NCBI GenBank assembly: GCA_037043455.1
Contig: JAWPHD010003073.1
Location: 62,001 to 126,000, forward strand
Length of the DNA stretch: 64,000 nucleotides
Source: Cyrtodaria siliqua
Taxonomy: Eukaryota; Mollusca; Bivalvia; Adapedonta; Hiatellidae
Reading direction: 5' to 3'
A program made the translations under genes and the position numbers. Every line of letters begins with the position of its first letter. Positions within the stretch are counted from its first letter, which is position 1. Below are positions 24,428 through 36,600 of this stretch, one piece after another. Below the pieces are notes generated by a model. It saw only the letters and a program-made list of their open reading frames with translations, had not been told where the DNA came from and searched no databases.

Positions 24428-25300
24428 ACTGAGTTATTTGCCCTTGATTTTGTCAAATAAGAACAAATCAGTTATTTTATATAAAAAAACTGAGTTATTT
24501 GCCCTTGATTTTGTCAAATAAGAACAAATCAGTTTGTTTATTTAAAAAACATGTTTTTATTGCACTGTTTGTTTCAGTAAGTTCTCACACGGCGTATGTT
24601 GGCTATCGATCAAAATCGACCTATGCAGTATAGAGTTATTTCCCTTAAAGGGGTTTGTAGGAACCCTAAACGTGAAAACGGTCATAAATGTGAAAACTGT
24701 CATAAATGTAATAACATTTTACCATAATCGTGAAACTTACATAAATGTGAAAAACCCTGTCATAAATGTGAAAACTGATCCTGGTGATAAATGTTATACA
24801 ATTTTACCTTAAACGTGAAAATATAGCACCGTTAAACGTGAAAACTTTTTCCTCAACCTTTTTCTCTTTCTGTAACAATAGACAATTCAGTGGGAGCGCC
24901 AAGCCGCCGCGGAGGGATATTTACTTAAAAACGTCACGCGCAAAAAAACGTAAACAAACTGTCAAAACTCAGTGGATTTAACGTTTACCAACGTGTAAAC
25001 ACATTCTACGTATTGATGACGTAATCCAAAACTGACATTTTACAAAAAGTGTTCACTCCTGTAAACTAGGTACGCGTAAAATTGATAACTGCGGTCTGAA
25101 TCGACGTTTTTACAAAAAGAAAATGGCGGCGTTTTGTGTTTTTTTTAATGAAATAGTCCGGCAAACACTAAAAAAATAATCCCTGTCGCGGAGTATCAAA
25201 ATGATCAAAAAAGCTGAATAATTAGTTCCTGGCGTTCCCACTGATTATTGTAAAAACAAGAGTTAATATCGTCAAATATCGAGTGTGTTACTATTTTGTA

Positions 25301-26166
25301 TGGAACGCCATGAGTGTCTTATGATGTTGCCGATTAATATATGCAGTGCATTTCCCTTTATATGTGGTAGATCTTTCATGATACGCAGTGCATTTTTAAT
25401 TAAATCTTTATATGTGGTAGAAAAGTATTTATATGCAGTAGATTAATCATTATATGCGATAGATAAGTCATTATATGCAGTAGATAAACCATTATATGCG
25501 GTCCAGTTATCGTTATATGTGGTGCATTTATTACTATATGCAGTAGTTTATCTAATATATGAGGTCGTTTGAACATTATATGAAGTACGTTTGTATTTAT
25601 ATGCAGTGATTCTGTTGACTTTATATGTGGTACATATTCTAATATACGTGGTGGATACGTCTTTATATTCGGTGGTTTCAATTGAAACCACCGAATATAA
25701 AGACGTATCCACCGCGTATAGTACATATTCTAATATACGTGGTGGATACGTCTTTATATTCGGTGGTTTCAATTGAAACCACCGAATATAAAGACGTATC
25801 CACCGCGTATATTAGAATATGTACCACATATAAAGTCAACAGAAGCACTGCATATAAATACAAACGTACTTCATATAATGTTCAAAGGACCTCATATATT
25901 AGATAAACTACTGCATATAGTAATAAATGCACCACATATAACGATAACTGGACCGCATACAGTTGTTTATCTATTGCATACAATGACTTATCTATCGCAT
26001 ATAATGATTAATCTACTGCATATAAATACTTTTCTACCACATATAAAGATTTATTTACCACATATAATTAAAAATGCACTGCATATCATGAAAGGTCTAC
26101 CACATATAAAGCGAAATGCACTGCATATATTAATCGGCAACATCATAAGACAGTCATGGCGTTCCA
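25301..26166. repeat. 866-bp palindrome built from 21-bp units
   Basis: The left edge TGGAACGCCATGAGTGTCTT is mirrored at the right edge (CATGGCGTTCCA, ending 26166). In the right arm CATATA words start at 25827, 25851, 25872, 25893, 25914 and then every 21 bp to 26124. Each follows a CTGC, CCAC or CCGC step. The centre (25660-25800) repeats an ACCACCGAATATAAAGACG module in alternating orientation. Because 21 bp is seven codons, both arms read open as heptads ending in HI. This is a structural repeat, not evidence for a protein. Confidence 0.9.
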
Positions 26167-26284
26167 TAATTTTGTCACTAATTAGCTTTTTATGCGCACG
26201 CATTCAAGAAGAAGAAAAATGGGCCGTATGTCATGCAGAGCGGGCGGGTAGAAGGATTGGTTTCCGTTCATTTAAAAGAAAACG

Positions 26285-27342
26285 CCTATATGGATTGACT
26301 TTATATTTGGGGACAATGTTTATGGCCACAATATTCGGTCAATGTCGATCTGGAGTTAAGGTCCTTTTATTGTTGAAATTGATGATGTTTGTGGTTTCCG
26401 CCCAATAACGTTCGATAACCAGTCATAATAATCCTTTAACGCCTGAGTTATGTCGCTTGGATATTTGAAAATTGACGACTTTATCATTATAATCCGATCT
26501 TGATAAAACTTTGGGACATCGTTTATAGACATAATATCTGGGCCACGTTTGATAAACAGCCAGATCGCCAATCTAAAGCTAGATAAAGCTAGAGTTATAG
26601 TCCTTTGATTTTTGAAAGGAATTTCGCAGTTTCCGCTCAATAACGTAACTTTATAATCCAATATTATTGAACCTTGGGGACTTTGTTTATGGGCATAGTA
26701 TTTAGACCAATTCCGATGACCAGCTAGATCGCACTTATAATGCCGTGAGTTATGGCCCTTCGATTTTTGAAATTTGATGATTGTTGCGGTGTCCGCTCAA
26801 TAACTTTGACATTTATAATTCATATTGATGAAATCTGGAGACAATGTGTATAGTAACACGAGCAAGTGTTATAACCAACCATTTTTTACATATAATGTCG
26901 GAGTTATGACTCTTTGGTTTTTTAATCTAAATATTTGTGCAATGTTCTCTCAGTAATCTAAGCTTGATGACTTTTCCCACTTACTGTCTTGGGCATCAAA
27001 GTACATAACTAGAACAAAAGGAGCATCAATAAGTTATGCATGGGTATATAAAATGGATTCTCACGCATGCCGGCGGGCGTATATTATGTCAATTTTCCAC
27101 TCTTATTTGGTATGCTTTAACACTGAGTACCAAGCATTATGCATACAATGCCGCATACGTCCACTCCTTCACATCTTATAGTATTTAAGATGGCCAGAGA
27201 TTGTCGAGATAAATGACGATACCGATCAGTCCCTATTTTTCAACTGATATGTACCATATGTGATGAGTTCGTTATGCTCACCGAAACGAAGATCGGGGAG
27301 CATATATATGCCGCTTTGTCGTTCCGTCCGTACATCCACTCA
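26285..27342. repeat. Degenerate tandem repeat inside the 4.4-kb element
   Basis: Loosely repeated units of about 170-190 bp share GGACAATGTTTATGG, GAGTTATGGCCCTT and TTTCCGCTCAATAAC words. A terminal segment carries GGGGAGCATATATATGCCG and CGTTCCGTCCG (27295-27342). Similar units are widespread in mollusc genomes (from memory). Not coding. Confidence 0.55.
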
Positions 27343-27839
27343 GTCGAATTAACTAAAACTTGATACAATAATAAAGTAGGAGAAGGGGAACGCATCAACC
27401 ATAACTTTACCAAGGTTAATGACAGAATTAGCGAATTCTTGTTCGGAAATCATTGAGCCAAATGTAATGAAACATGAAAATGATCAATGAAAGAAAAGTA
27501 CATAGTGCAAGAACCACAACTCTGCATTAAACTATTGTTCTTTTACACTCTATTGATTTCCTTTTAATATGATCTTTCTATCTTTTCCTGACTTGGATAA
27601 CATGCACGATGAATTTAATAATAAATAACAATACATAAATAATACCAAGCTGTCAACCAATTTTACTTACCAATATATATAGACATCACCTCCAGTAAGA
27701 TACGCATGTAATACCTAGGGTTGAACCAATGTCATACACAGGGCTTTCCATTTGTTTTGGGGTTACAGGGAGATTTATATTTCTTCTTTTATTGTTGTAT
27801 TGGGGACTGCTAAAATTAGCCTGCCAGCTAACCAAAGAG

Positions 27840-27882
27840 GGTGAAGAAGAAGAAGAAGAAGAAGAAGAAGAAGAAGAAGAAT
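27840..27882. repeat. (GAA)n microsatellite
   Basis: About 13-14 uninterrupted triplets. The poly-serine frame on the minus strand is a consequence. Confidence 0.95.
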
Positions 27883-27891
27883 GATTACTTA

Positions 27892-28835
27892 CAAGATTCC
27901 CAAGAGGGCCAGTGGACGCTCTACTGACTAACATAGCTCTTATAGCAGGTGAGGGGGATTGAGGGGGATGTGATGGACTATGATCATGTTACGTGTACAT
28001 CTTGAATAAGTTGGGTGGTACAGATCAAATAGAAATATAAGGAGCGGGAGTGATAACAATATGTAATGTTTAACATTAACTAATTCAAGGGCCATAGCTC
28101 TGCTCATGGCTAATTTCTTATTTCGTCTACGCTTTCTTCTATGAGGTAAGGTTTGTGGCGGGGATGGGGATGGGATCGGACTGGGGGGCGCGGGGGAGGG
28201 GGCATTGTGTAGGAATTGGGGGCCCTCAGATGATGGGTGTGAATCAGATATATGGCTGGTTTTCCTTTTGTAAAGATCGGATGGAAAATAAGTACCTACT
28301 GATTAACAAAGCAATTTTTTTTCTCAATAAATCAAGGGCAATAACTCCTTTTTTATTTTTATTTATATGTAGTTTACAAACGTATTGATCTTTCGTCAAT
28401 ATTAAGACTTTGACCAAGTTTGGTAAGGATCGGATGCAAAATGCAGTCGCTAGAATGTTGATAAATCCCCCCACCCCCACCTACCCCCCCCCCCCCCTTC
28501 ACCCCCCCCCCCACCCCAAACCCCACCCCCACACCCCACACCCAACACACCCCCATTAACCGATATTAGTGGTATTTGAACTCGTTTGAGCTTTCATCAA
28601 TATTAAGACTCTGGCTTTGGTCAAGATCATACGCAAAATGAATGTGATAGAGGTTGACAAGACACATTTTAGCATTTTTCATTAGATCAAGGACCATAAC
28701 TCCGGTGTTTATCATCCGAGTTAAGTTCTTTTCGAGCTCGTCCGCGCTTTATCAATAGCCAAGTTTGGTAAATATAGAGGGGGCTAGAGTGTAGACAACA
28801 GCAAAATAACGGCTGGACGGACGACGGACAACAGG
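27892..28835. mobile_element. Second Helentron-like non-autonomous relic
   Basis: The left end ATTCCCAAGAGGGCCAGTGG resembles the start of the element at 22371, and the right end has GGACGGACGACGGACAAC at about 28812. The interior has three degenerate units with AAGGGCAATAACTCC and TCAATATTAAGACT words, interrupted by a C-rich tract at 28467-28556. Confidence 0.55.
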
Positions 28836-29239
28836 CCATTTTTGGTGATCAACAATGACCAGCAACTCAGAGACACATACAGAGACACGTACAATTCACA
28901 CAAAGGGTAAAGAGTGAAGGGAAAAAAAATCACGTTTAACGTTGCTATGTTGTCACAGGGTCGTTTTCACATTATGACATTGGTTTTCACATTTATGGTA
29001 AGTTTCATGTTTATGGTAAAATGTAATTATACTTACGACAGTTTTCACATTTATGATCGTTTTCCCGTTTAGGGTTCCTACAGGATTGATGCACTATTTT
29101 CAAACACGATTTATTTAGAAGGGCTCTGAAAAACTTAGAAAAAGCTGAAAGAATAACCCAAATGCCATGAAAATAAGACAATCCCCAGTATTATATGTAC
29201 GCGTTATGACGTTCAACTAATAAACAGTCCTCATTAAGA

Positions 29240-30165
29240 GATGTACTCGTAATGACCTTCAATTAACAGACACTCCTCAGTAACAGATGTACACGTAATC
29301 ACGTACAATTAACCCTCAATCCGCAGTAACAGATGTACTCGTAATGACGTTCAATTAACAGAACATTAGAAATGACCTTCAATTAACAGACACTCCTCAG
29401 TAACAGATGTACACGTAATCACGTACAATTAACCCTAAATCCGCAGTAACAGATATACTCGTAATGACGTTCAATTAAAAGAACATTCGTAATGACCTTC
29501 AGTTAACAGACACTCCTCAGTAACAGATGTACACGTAATCACGTACAATTAACCCTAAATCCGCAGTAACAGATGTACTCGTAATGATGTTCAATTAACA
29601 GAACATTAGTAATGACCTTCAATTAACAGACATTCCTCAGTAACGTACAATTAACCATCAATGCGCAGTAACAGATGTACTCGTAATGACGTTCAATTAA
29701 CAGAACATTCGTAATGACCTTCATTTACCAGACACTCCTCAGTAACAGATGTACACGTAATCACGTACAATTAACCCTCAATCCGCAGTAACAGATGTAC
29801 TCGTAATGACGTTCAATTAACATAACATTCGTAATGGCATTTAATTAACAGACAATCCTCAGTAACAGAGGTACTCGTAAGGACGTCCAATTAACGGACA
29901 ATCCTCACTAACATAATATGTAACTTGTACTGACGTTCAGTTACCGGACAATCCCCAATAACAGATGTACTCGTAATGACGTTTAATTAACAGACAACCC
30001 TAAGTAACAGATGTACTCGTACTGGCTTTCAATTAACGGACAATCCTCAGTAACTGGTGTACTCGTAATGACGTTCAATCAACGGACAGTCCTTAGTAGC
30101 AGTTGTACTCGTGCTGACGTTCAGTTAACGGACAATTCTCAGCAACAGATGTACTCGTAATCCAG
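29240..30165. repeat. Tandem repeat, 46-bp unit with 120-bp higher order
   Basis: AACAGATGTACTCGTAATG and its variant with ACACGTAATCACG alternate. A composite 120-bp period is clear at 29276, 29396 and 29516. Units decay toward 30165, and a lone relic occurs at about 33183-33245, 3 kb away. Confidence 0.85.
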
Positions 30166-31084
30166 TCAGGACGCAAGTGGTTATTTTCTTGCGCATCTCC
30201 ACTCACTTGACAACTGTATAGCAACGTTGAAAATAGTTCCCCACGGAGTACCTCATTGAAAAAACCCTGAAAATCCGCCATTTTGTTGGCTTGAAATGAC
30301 CGAAAAAATTGGAAAAAAATCGAAATTCTTTTATACGCAGACATTATTGCCACTACATCCTCAACTTCAAATTATTTATACCAATGAAAAGAATGTCATA
30401 AGTCAAAGAAAACATCAAAATATTTATTGAGTGCTTTCAAATCGAGCTTCAAGCATGCAAAATACAGCGATTTTTACGCCGATGTTGTCAATTCAGTCAA
30501 TTTCGAAAGACTAGCATGTTAATGTCTGAATGTAATGTTATATATTCTGTTAACACGCTATTTCAACAACGTATCTTGTGTCCGAATCCAATCTTTAAAA
30601 CGGCTAGAAAGGCTATATAATCAACATAGTTTGTATTTTCCGTAGCTAACAATTCGATATTGACTCGGCGCAAACACGTTACAGGGGTATTCTCAACGTT
30701 ATTATTACAGATGATTATGACGTAATACCTAAGGGAAGTAACCCTGTTTAACAAATTGAAGTGCGGATACAGGGTCGGGGATGGTGGATTTTTAAGGAAG
30801 GTACGATGTAAGAAGTTTGGAATTACGGTGCACCAGACCGCCAAATAAAAAGCATATGTTGCAAACATGAATGGAAATCCAGGGTACACTTCATTTATAT
30901 GCAGAATGAGTCTATAATCCGCAAGACATAGAGTTTTCAGCACATTCTATTGTGTGTTTGAGTTGCGTAACTCCGAAATAAATAAAAAATATAAAAAAAA
31001 TATATAAAAAAAATATATAAAAATATAATATATATATTAATAAAAAGGGCTCATTCAACTATTTTCAAATACTGAGATCCTCAT
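30166..31084. other. Mostly unique; possible minus-strand first exon
   Basis: On the minus strand ATG at 30281-30279, in an AAAATGGCGGA context, opens exactly 25 codons (MADFQGFFNEVLR and onward) to a GTGAGT donor at 30206-30201. No following exon was found and the downstream side runs straight into tandem repeats, so this is weak. A minus-strand open frame at 30563-30943 has no recognisable homology. 30960-31040 is low-complexity A/T. Confidence 0.22.
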
Positions 31085-32290
31085 TTTTTTTAAATTATTT
31101 ATTGTAACAAATGGCCTAAGAATGTTTCGACTTTAAAACAACAAAAAAAACAAGCTCTTCATATGCCACCCACTGAATATTTAAATCCCGCTGTCCTATT
31201 TGAACTGCCTCTCTATTTCTCCCACAGCAGACCGGCCTTTTTTGTTGTTGAACCAAGTCATGTTAAATTAAGCCTTTAATGTTCGACATGACCAGCGAAT
31301 ATTATGAAAGAAAAAAATAAGAACACCTCACCATCTCCATACATCCGCCGTAAACCGGTATCGAGCGCTCTCTTTTTTTTTTGGCCAAAGAAAAGTTTGT
31401 GTTTCCTATTTTATGCTCTAAAAAAAATACGGTAGGTCGGTAGGCATTTTTTTTTTGGCGGCGGGGGGATTGGGGGTGGGGGTGGTGGTGGGGGGGGGGG
31501 GGGGGAGTGGAAGTGTCTAAAATCTGCAGGACTGAGTTTGAAACATTCTACTTAACGAAACTCAGTTTAAACTTGAGTCACGAAAACTAAATTATTTGTA
31601 ATGTGCGAAGCTCCGATTACTGCCCCCACCCACGCCGACACCATTTCAAATACCTATCCCAATCAAAAAAAAAATCATAATAAAAGTGCTCCTTTCAACA
31701 ACAAATAGTGCACCCCTCTGAAGAATGAAGAATAACAAATTTATTGTAAACATCCGCCGTGGCCCAAAAAAATAAATGGTTTTGTTTCCTATTGCTCTAA
31801 AAAAAAACATTGTAAGTCCGTAGGCATTTTTTTTGGGAGGGGTGGGGGGAAGTGTCTAAAATCTGCAGGACTGAGTTTGAAGCACATTCTATTTACGAAA
31901 CTCAGTTTAAACTTGAGTCACGAAAACTGAATTATGTGTGATGTGCGCAGCTCCGATTACTGCCCCCCATCCACACCGTCACCACTTCAAACACCTATCC
32001 CCATCAAAGAAAAAAAATCCATAATAAAAGTGCTCTTTTCAACAACAAATATTGCGCCCCTCGGAAGAATGAAGAAAAACAAAGTTATTGTAAACATGGC
32101 CTAAGATTGTTTAGACTTCAAAAAAAATAGCACTGCCACCTACTGATGATTTAAATATCGCTGTGGTGTTGGAACTGCCTCTATTTTATATTGCGCATCA
32201 GGTCATGTTGACGTAAGCCTTTAATGTTAGAATGGTCTGCGAAGGTTTTGAAAGAAAATGTGAAGAAGACGTACATCCCCATCTCCATAC
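31085..32290. repeat. Large tandem duplication with G-rich tracts
   Basis: AGTGTCTAAAATCTGCAGG starts at 31512 and 31851 (339-bp period). The flanking segment 31085-31370 recurs as 32085-32290 (ATGGCCTAAGA, GAACTGCCTCT, CATCTCCATACATCC). It includes a G-rich run at 31455-31506. Confidence 0.75.
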
Positions 32291-32320
32291 ATCCTGTGCA
32301 GACCCACCCCCTTTTGTTGT

Positions 32321-32346
32321 GGTGTGTGTGTGTGTGTGTGTGTGTA
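32321..32346. repeat. (GT)n microsatellite
   Basis: Dinucleotide run within an otherwise featureless stretch. Confidence 0.85.
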
Positions 32347-33595
32347 GGGGTGTGGGAATGCAACCTCGTGCTTAAAAAGATGTTGACCCCCATCGTGTTA
32401 TCGCTTTTATCCCCACCCCATCCTCCTATTTTGAAATCATGATTTCCGATATCATAGTGTGCTCTTGTTAACTATTAGGTAAACATTATTATATGAAACG
32501 GAGACTCCCACGGGTCACATTTTAAAACAAGTATCCGTTATATGTCGTATATAAATAAAGTACAACTACATTATATCTTAGATGTACTTTTATATAAAAA
32601 TACAATGCTTCCAGATGACGATATAAGTCTGGTGATCTTACCCTCCATAACATCGCAAGACGTGTGAACATATGTAGCCTACATGCATTCCAAAAACCAG
32701 ACCAGATTTGAAAGAAGAACCCAAACTTCACACAAAAAAAAATGGTTTCGTAAAATGACCCCGTAAAATACAACAACAACAAACTCAGCGGGCTAAACTT
32801 GTTTTTTGCTCAATTACTTATTTCAAAAGTTACATGCCACCCATTACTAATATCACTAATCCTCGATCCGCCTCTGACTTCTAGTTCAGTTATTAAAAAA
32901 GTAAAGAGTTTTGAGACATTTATTCAACAACTACATCAAAGAACATTATATAACACATGAACATGCACACTTTTGACGTTTTTAATACAGTCACTTTCGA
33001 TTTATAGTGTGTTTTATAAGGTCATACACATTTCAATTAAACAGCACGTGACCCGATAATGGGACTATTTTGCGTCAAACTACTGTGGTGAAATGAGTAG
33101 AACACTTAGGTCTATGCACGTGTTTACGTTCCCGTGCGTCCTGACTTATCAGGTTACGTTCTGTTAACACACACTACTCACACAGACAACCCATAGTAAC
33201 ATATGTTCACGTAATGCCGTTCAATTAACAGCCAATCCTCTCCCTATAGGACTTCATTAACCGAAATCTCGAGACGTGGCTTCTCGAAACACGATTATGT
33301 CATAATAGTTTATTAAACACGTGTCGTACATAACATGTCTTTGGCTGCGATTTTACGACGACATGCAATATTTCGTGAGATTTTGTGATATTGCGAGCAT
33401 GCGTATGTAGGATATTGATCTCTGCTTAAAAGAGCCGTCAGATCCCGCGATTTGGGAGTTGATTATTTGATTTGGTGCACATAATCACCATCGGAGTTCT
33501 AAGTCTTTTGTCCAGGAATTAATGAGATTTTGTCTGTATTTGAATAATATGATTCTGGTTGATGATAACAAATTCCTTCGATATCTGCAGTAACA
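32347..33595 (+). promoter_or_regulatory. Upstream region of the LAMP-like gene with three CACGTG boxes
   Basis: CACGTG hexamers occur at 33045-33050 (in GCACGTGAC), 33117-33122 and 33318-33323, all within 560 bp of the start codon. The first matches 8 of 10 positions of the lysosomal CLEAR element GTCACGTGAC, which MITF/TFE factors use to switch on lysosomal genes including LAMPs in vertebrates. Whether this applies here is inference. No convincing TATA box; the transcription start is unknown. A TCTGCAG directly before the ATG could be an acceptor of an untranslated first exon. Confidence 0.35.
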
Positions 33596-33656
33596 ATGGA
33601 TAAATGGTGCATACCAGTGTCAGTGTATTTGATGGGGATTTTCTGTTTTGTTAAAG
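33596..33656 (+). CDS. LAMP-like gene exon 1 (signal peptide)
   Basis: ATG in a good context (A at -3, G at +4), 20 codons reading MDKWCIPVSVYLMGIFCFVK, then donor AAAG|GTACGT, phase 1. The hydrophobic core fits secretion. Confidence 0.65.
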
Positions 33657-36600
33657 GTACGTTATTTGTTTCCCTCTGCCTCTAATATGATTTGTACAAA
33701 AGAAGCCCAAGATTTCAAAAAGATAATCTCAAATGATGTTACAGAGTTATACAGAGAAAATACTTTAAAAATGCGTCTAAAAAATAGAGGTATCTTAAAG
33801 ATATGGAGATACTAATGTATACATTTAAATTAATTTCAAAAATATAAAAATAAAATAAATAAATACAATTAAAATAACAATAAAAAAACCATACAACTTC
33901 GAGATTTAAACGGGAAAACTATTTCCATATTTTTGTTATTCAGGTACTATTGGCACAAACCAAAGGTCGATTCAACATAACTATAGCATGCGAATATTAC
34001 CGTGTAATAACTTTTGGTACAAGGAGAAAATTTTAAGTTAATGTCTTTTTTTTATTTTTGTGGAATACATGTTGAATCTTGTATACACTTATTTCGGAAA
34101 TGTCAAAGAATTCAACACTTTTGGACGAGTTCACATTGTAGAAGGTAAACGTTTGGATGTAATATTTTGATTTAAACACTATTTTCTTTAGGTACATTAA
34201 GCCGTAACATTAAGTTTATAAAACAAAATATAATACAGATGACAAACATTACACAACTACCGTAAATTGAATATTTACTGAATATAAACTCGATGTTTTG
34301 GCGGAATTCAAAAAAGCGGCAGCACTTCACGTGGGTAAACTCAAGCCTACACTAAAATTACACTCGCGGGTAATAATTGATGACTACACGGAAAAAGGTA
34401 TTTTCAGACGTAACGCTAGTCATAATATAATCAAAATGGATGCAAAACCTAATGCGGTAATGGATGTCACGCAACAGAAATATAAATAGTGTGCAAACAA
34501 TAAATAATAACTATTTTTTTCCCCTTCAAATTCACGATTTTATTACTCTAGACATATTTGGGGCTTTGCTCGTGATTTCATTGAATAAAAGCAAACAGTT
34601 ATTTGCTTATTTTCAATTCGAACAATGTTCTTTTATAAAATTGCTTTATTGTCTTTATTTTAAATATGGCTTCTAAACGAGTATGGTTTTGGCTATGTTT
34701 GGAATAATCCAAATAGTGTTCCTTTGAAAAGATTTCATACTGTTTTTAAACAGCGTTTAGTCGATTGTTTTGTTCAAAAGTGGAACGGCGATGTTGTAAA
34801 TAATAGAGTTTTGTCAATGTATTTATATTTTAAAGGTATTTTTGAATATGAACCATATCTCGATATTTTGCCATATAAGTTGCGAATTCTTTAATCAAAA
34901 CTAAGACTATCGTCGCATTCACTACGAATTGAAACTGGGCGCTACGCACAGAACAGATTATAAAGAAACCAACGTTATTATACCATTTGTAATCCTAATG
35001 ACATCGAAGACGAATACCATTTTGTTTTTATTTGTCCTGTATATGATAATATATGAAGAAAATACATTAAAAAGTACTATTATAAACGTCCAAGTGTTTT
35101 AAAATTCATAGAGCTAATGAAAACACGTAATAAGAAAGAGTTGTTTAATTTATCTTGGTTTATAAAAGAAGCATTTGATTCTCGTAATGATTTATTGTTT
35201 AATCAAAAATAGGTTTATCCTCGAATGAAAACTATTATCGATTAATTATTTATGTTATTGCTTTTGTGATAATGAGAACAAAATTGTCTTTTTAATTTAA
35301 TATTTAATTTAATTTGCGTAAGTTAAAGTTCAGTGTCATTTCCACATATTTATTCAATTATTTAATATTTCAAATTATTCAATAATACAATTTACATGAA
35401 ACTAGTGTGCAAAATTATGTTTTTGTTGTTTGTTTGTTTTGTTTATTCTGTCACGAATATGTTTGCATATTGTATATGATGATAAACTGGTAAAGTTTAA
35501 ATCAATAAAAAATATCTGTCTGTCTGTCTGTCTGTCTGATAACCTGTGGTGTGATACGGGTTGTTGTATTCCATTGTAAGAAAATGAAGGTACTATGTAT
35601 ATATTATTGATAGGTATATAAAAAAACTAATTGATCATTAGGCATGTCTATATCATAGTATTACCAATCAATTAGTACAGCTCTTGTTAACCACTTTCCC
35701 TTAGCCTCGTCCGTCGGATGGGGACGTAAACCGGGCGGTCCCGTGTATCGGTCTATCCTCCGAGCACGTTAAAGAACCATAGGAATCTATTCGATAATAA
35801 GAGTAGGGCACGGTTCCCGGATTCCTATGTATCCGTCCCCTCTCTCTGGGGCGGCTCTATATAACCTATACTGTGTTGATGGGCCGTTAAACAACATTCA
35901 GTTAACCATTGTTTGCTACTAACACTCACAAGTATTAAAATATGTTGATATTTAAAAAATACATGTGCAATCAAACCTGTTTTAGCGGTCACGTATAATG
36001 GATAGACACCTGACTTAAGTAGACGTATATTTAATAGCTCTGTTATTTTGATAAATTTTATTTAAGTTACATATATTATTCTCTTAAATTTAATTGAAAT
36101 TATATATATTTAGTGAGCCTTCGCATGAGTGACTATTTGAGACAGGTTTGAGTGTAGAAAAAAAAATATGTGTGTATATATGTGTATTACATGTTGAAGT
36201 ATATATAAATATACATTCTTTTACTCTCCCAAGAGAACGAATCTTGAACTGAAAGTAAGTGAGAAATGGAGTAAATATACGACAAAAACTGATATGCGAC
36301 AACATAGACTTTATATGTTGCCATTTTTTGCCGTGTTATATTTATATATACGTATATATATATATATATATATATGTATTGTGTTGTACCTGTGTACTCA
36401 TGGACCAAAAGGTCTTTTGTATTTTGAATAAATATATAAAAAAATTATAATATATATATTCGAACAAAAATATTCCACACCAAATGACAATATATAAGTC
36501 CGATCAAATGTTCATCCAAATGCTGCCCCATGCAACATGTTTCAATTTACAATACGAGTGCATGACTTTCTTATGTACGTGTATATTGAAGGCATATGGC

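Larger units (their letters stand above)
24656..29082. mobile_element. 4.4-kb element with about 190-bp terminal inverted repeats
   Basis: Left end TGTAGGAACCCTAAACG and right end (inverse) AGGGTTCCTACA at 29071-29082. Homology of the two arms continues for about 190 bp (24656-24850 and 28930-29082) and is rich in ATAAATGTGAAAAC words. The interior holds an 866-bp palindrome, degenerate tandem units and another repeat; no transposase was recognised. Flanking bases GGGTT and GGATT may be a decayed target duplication. Confidence 0.7.
24645..29190. mobile_element. Foldback MITE family B split by a 4.4-kb element
   Basis: TTAA plus AGGGGTT (24645-24655) is the left tip of family B. The body resumes at 29083 with GATTGATGCACTATTTTC and runs to about 29190, matching 37408 onward. 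The 4.4-kb element landed 7 bp inside the tip. Confidence 0.7.

Noticed and set aside
22413..24456. Series of minus-strand proteins with shared sequence
   Set aside because: They are translations of the 145-bp tandem units, restarting once per one or two units.
25773..26408. 211-codon protein-coding gene
   Set aside because: The frame is produced by 21-bp periodicity within a palindrome and is mirrored on the other strand; the rest crosses an unrelated non-coding repeat.
27686..27934. Poly-serine protein
   Set aside because: Translation of a (GAA)n microsatellite with non-conserved flanks.
30563..30943. 126-codon minus-strand gene
   Set aside because: No family resemblance and no nearby exons; likely chance.
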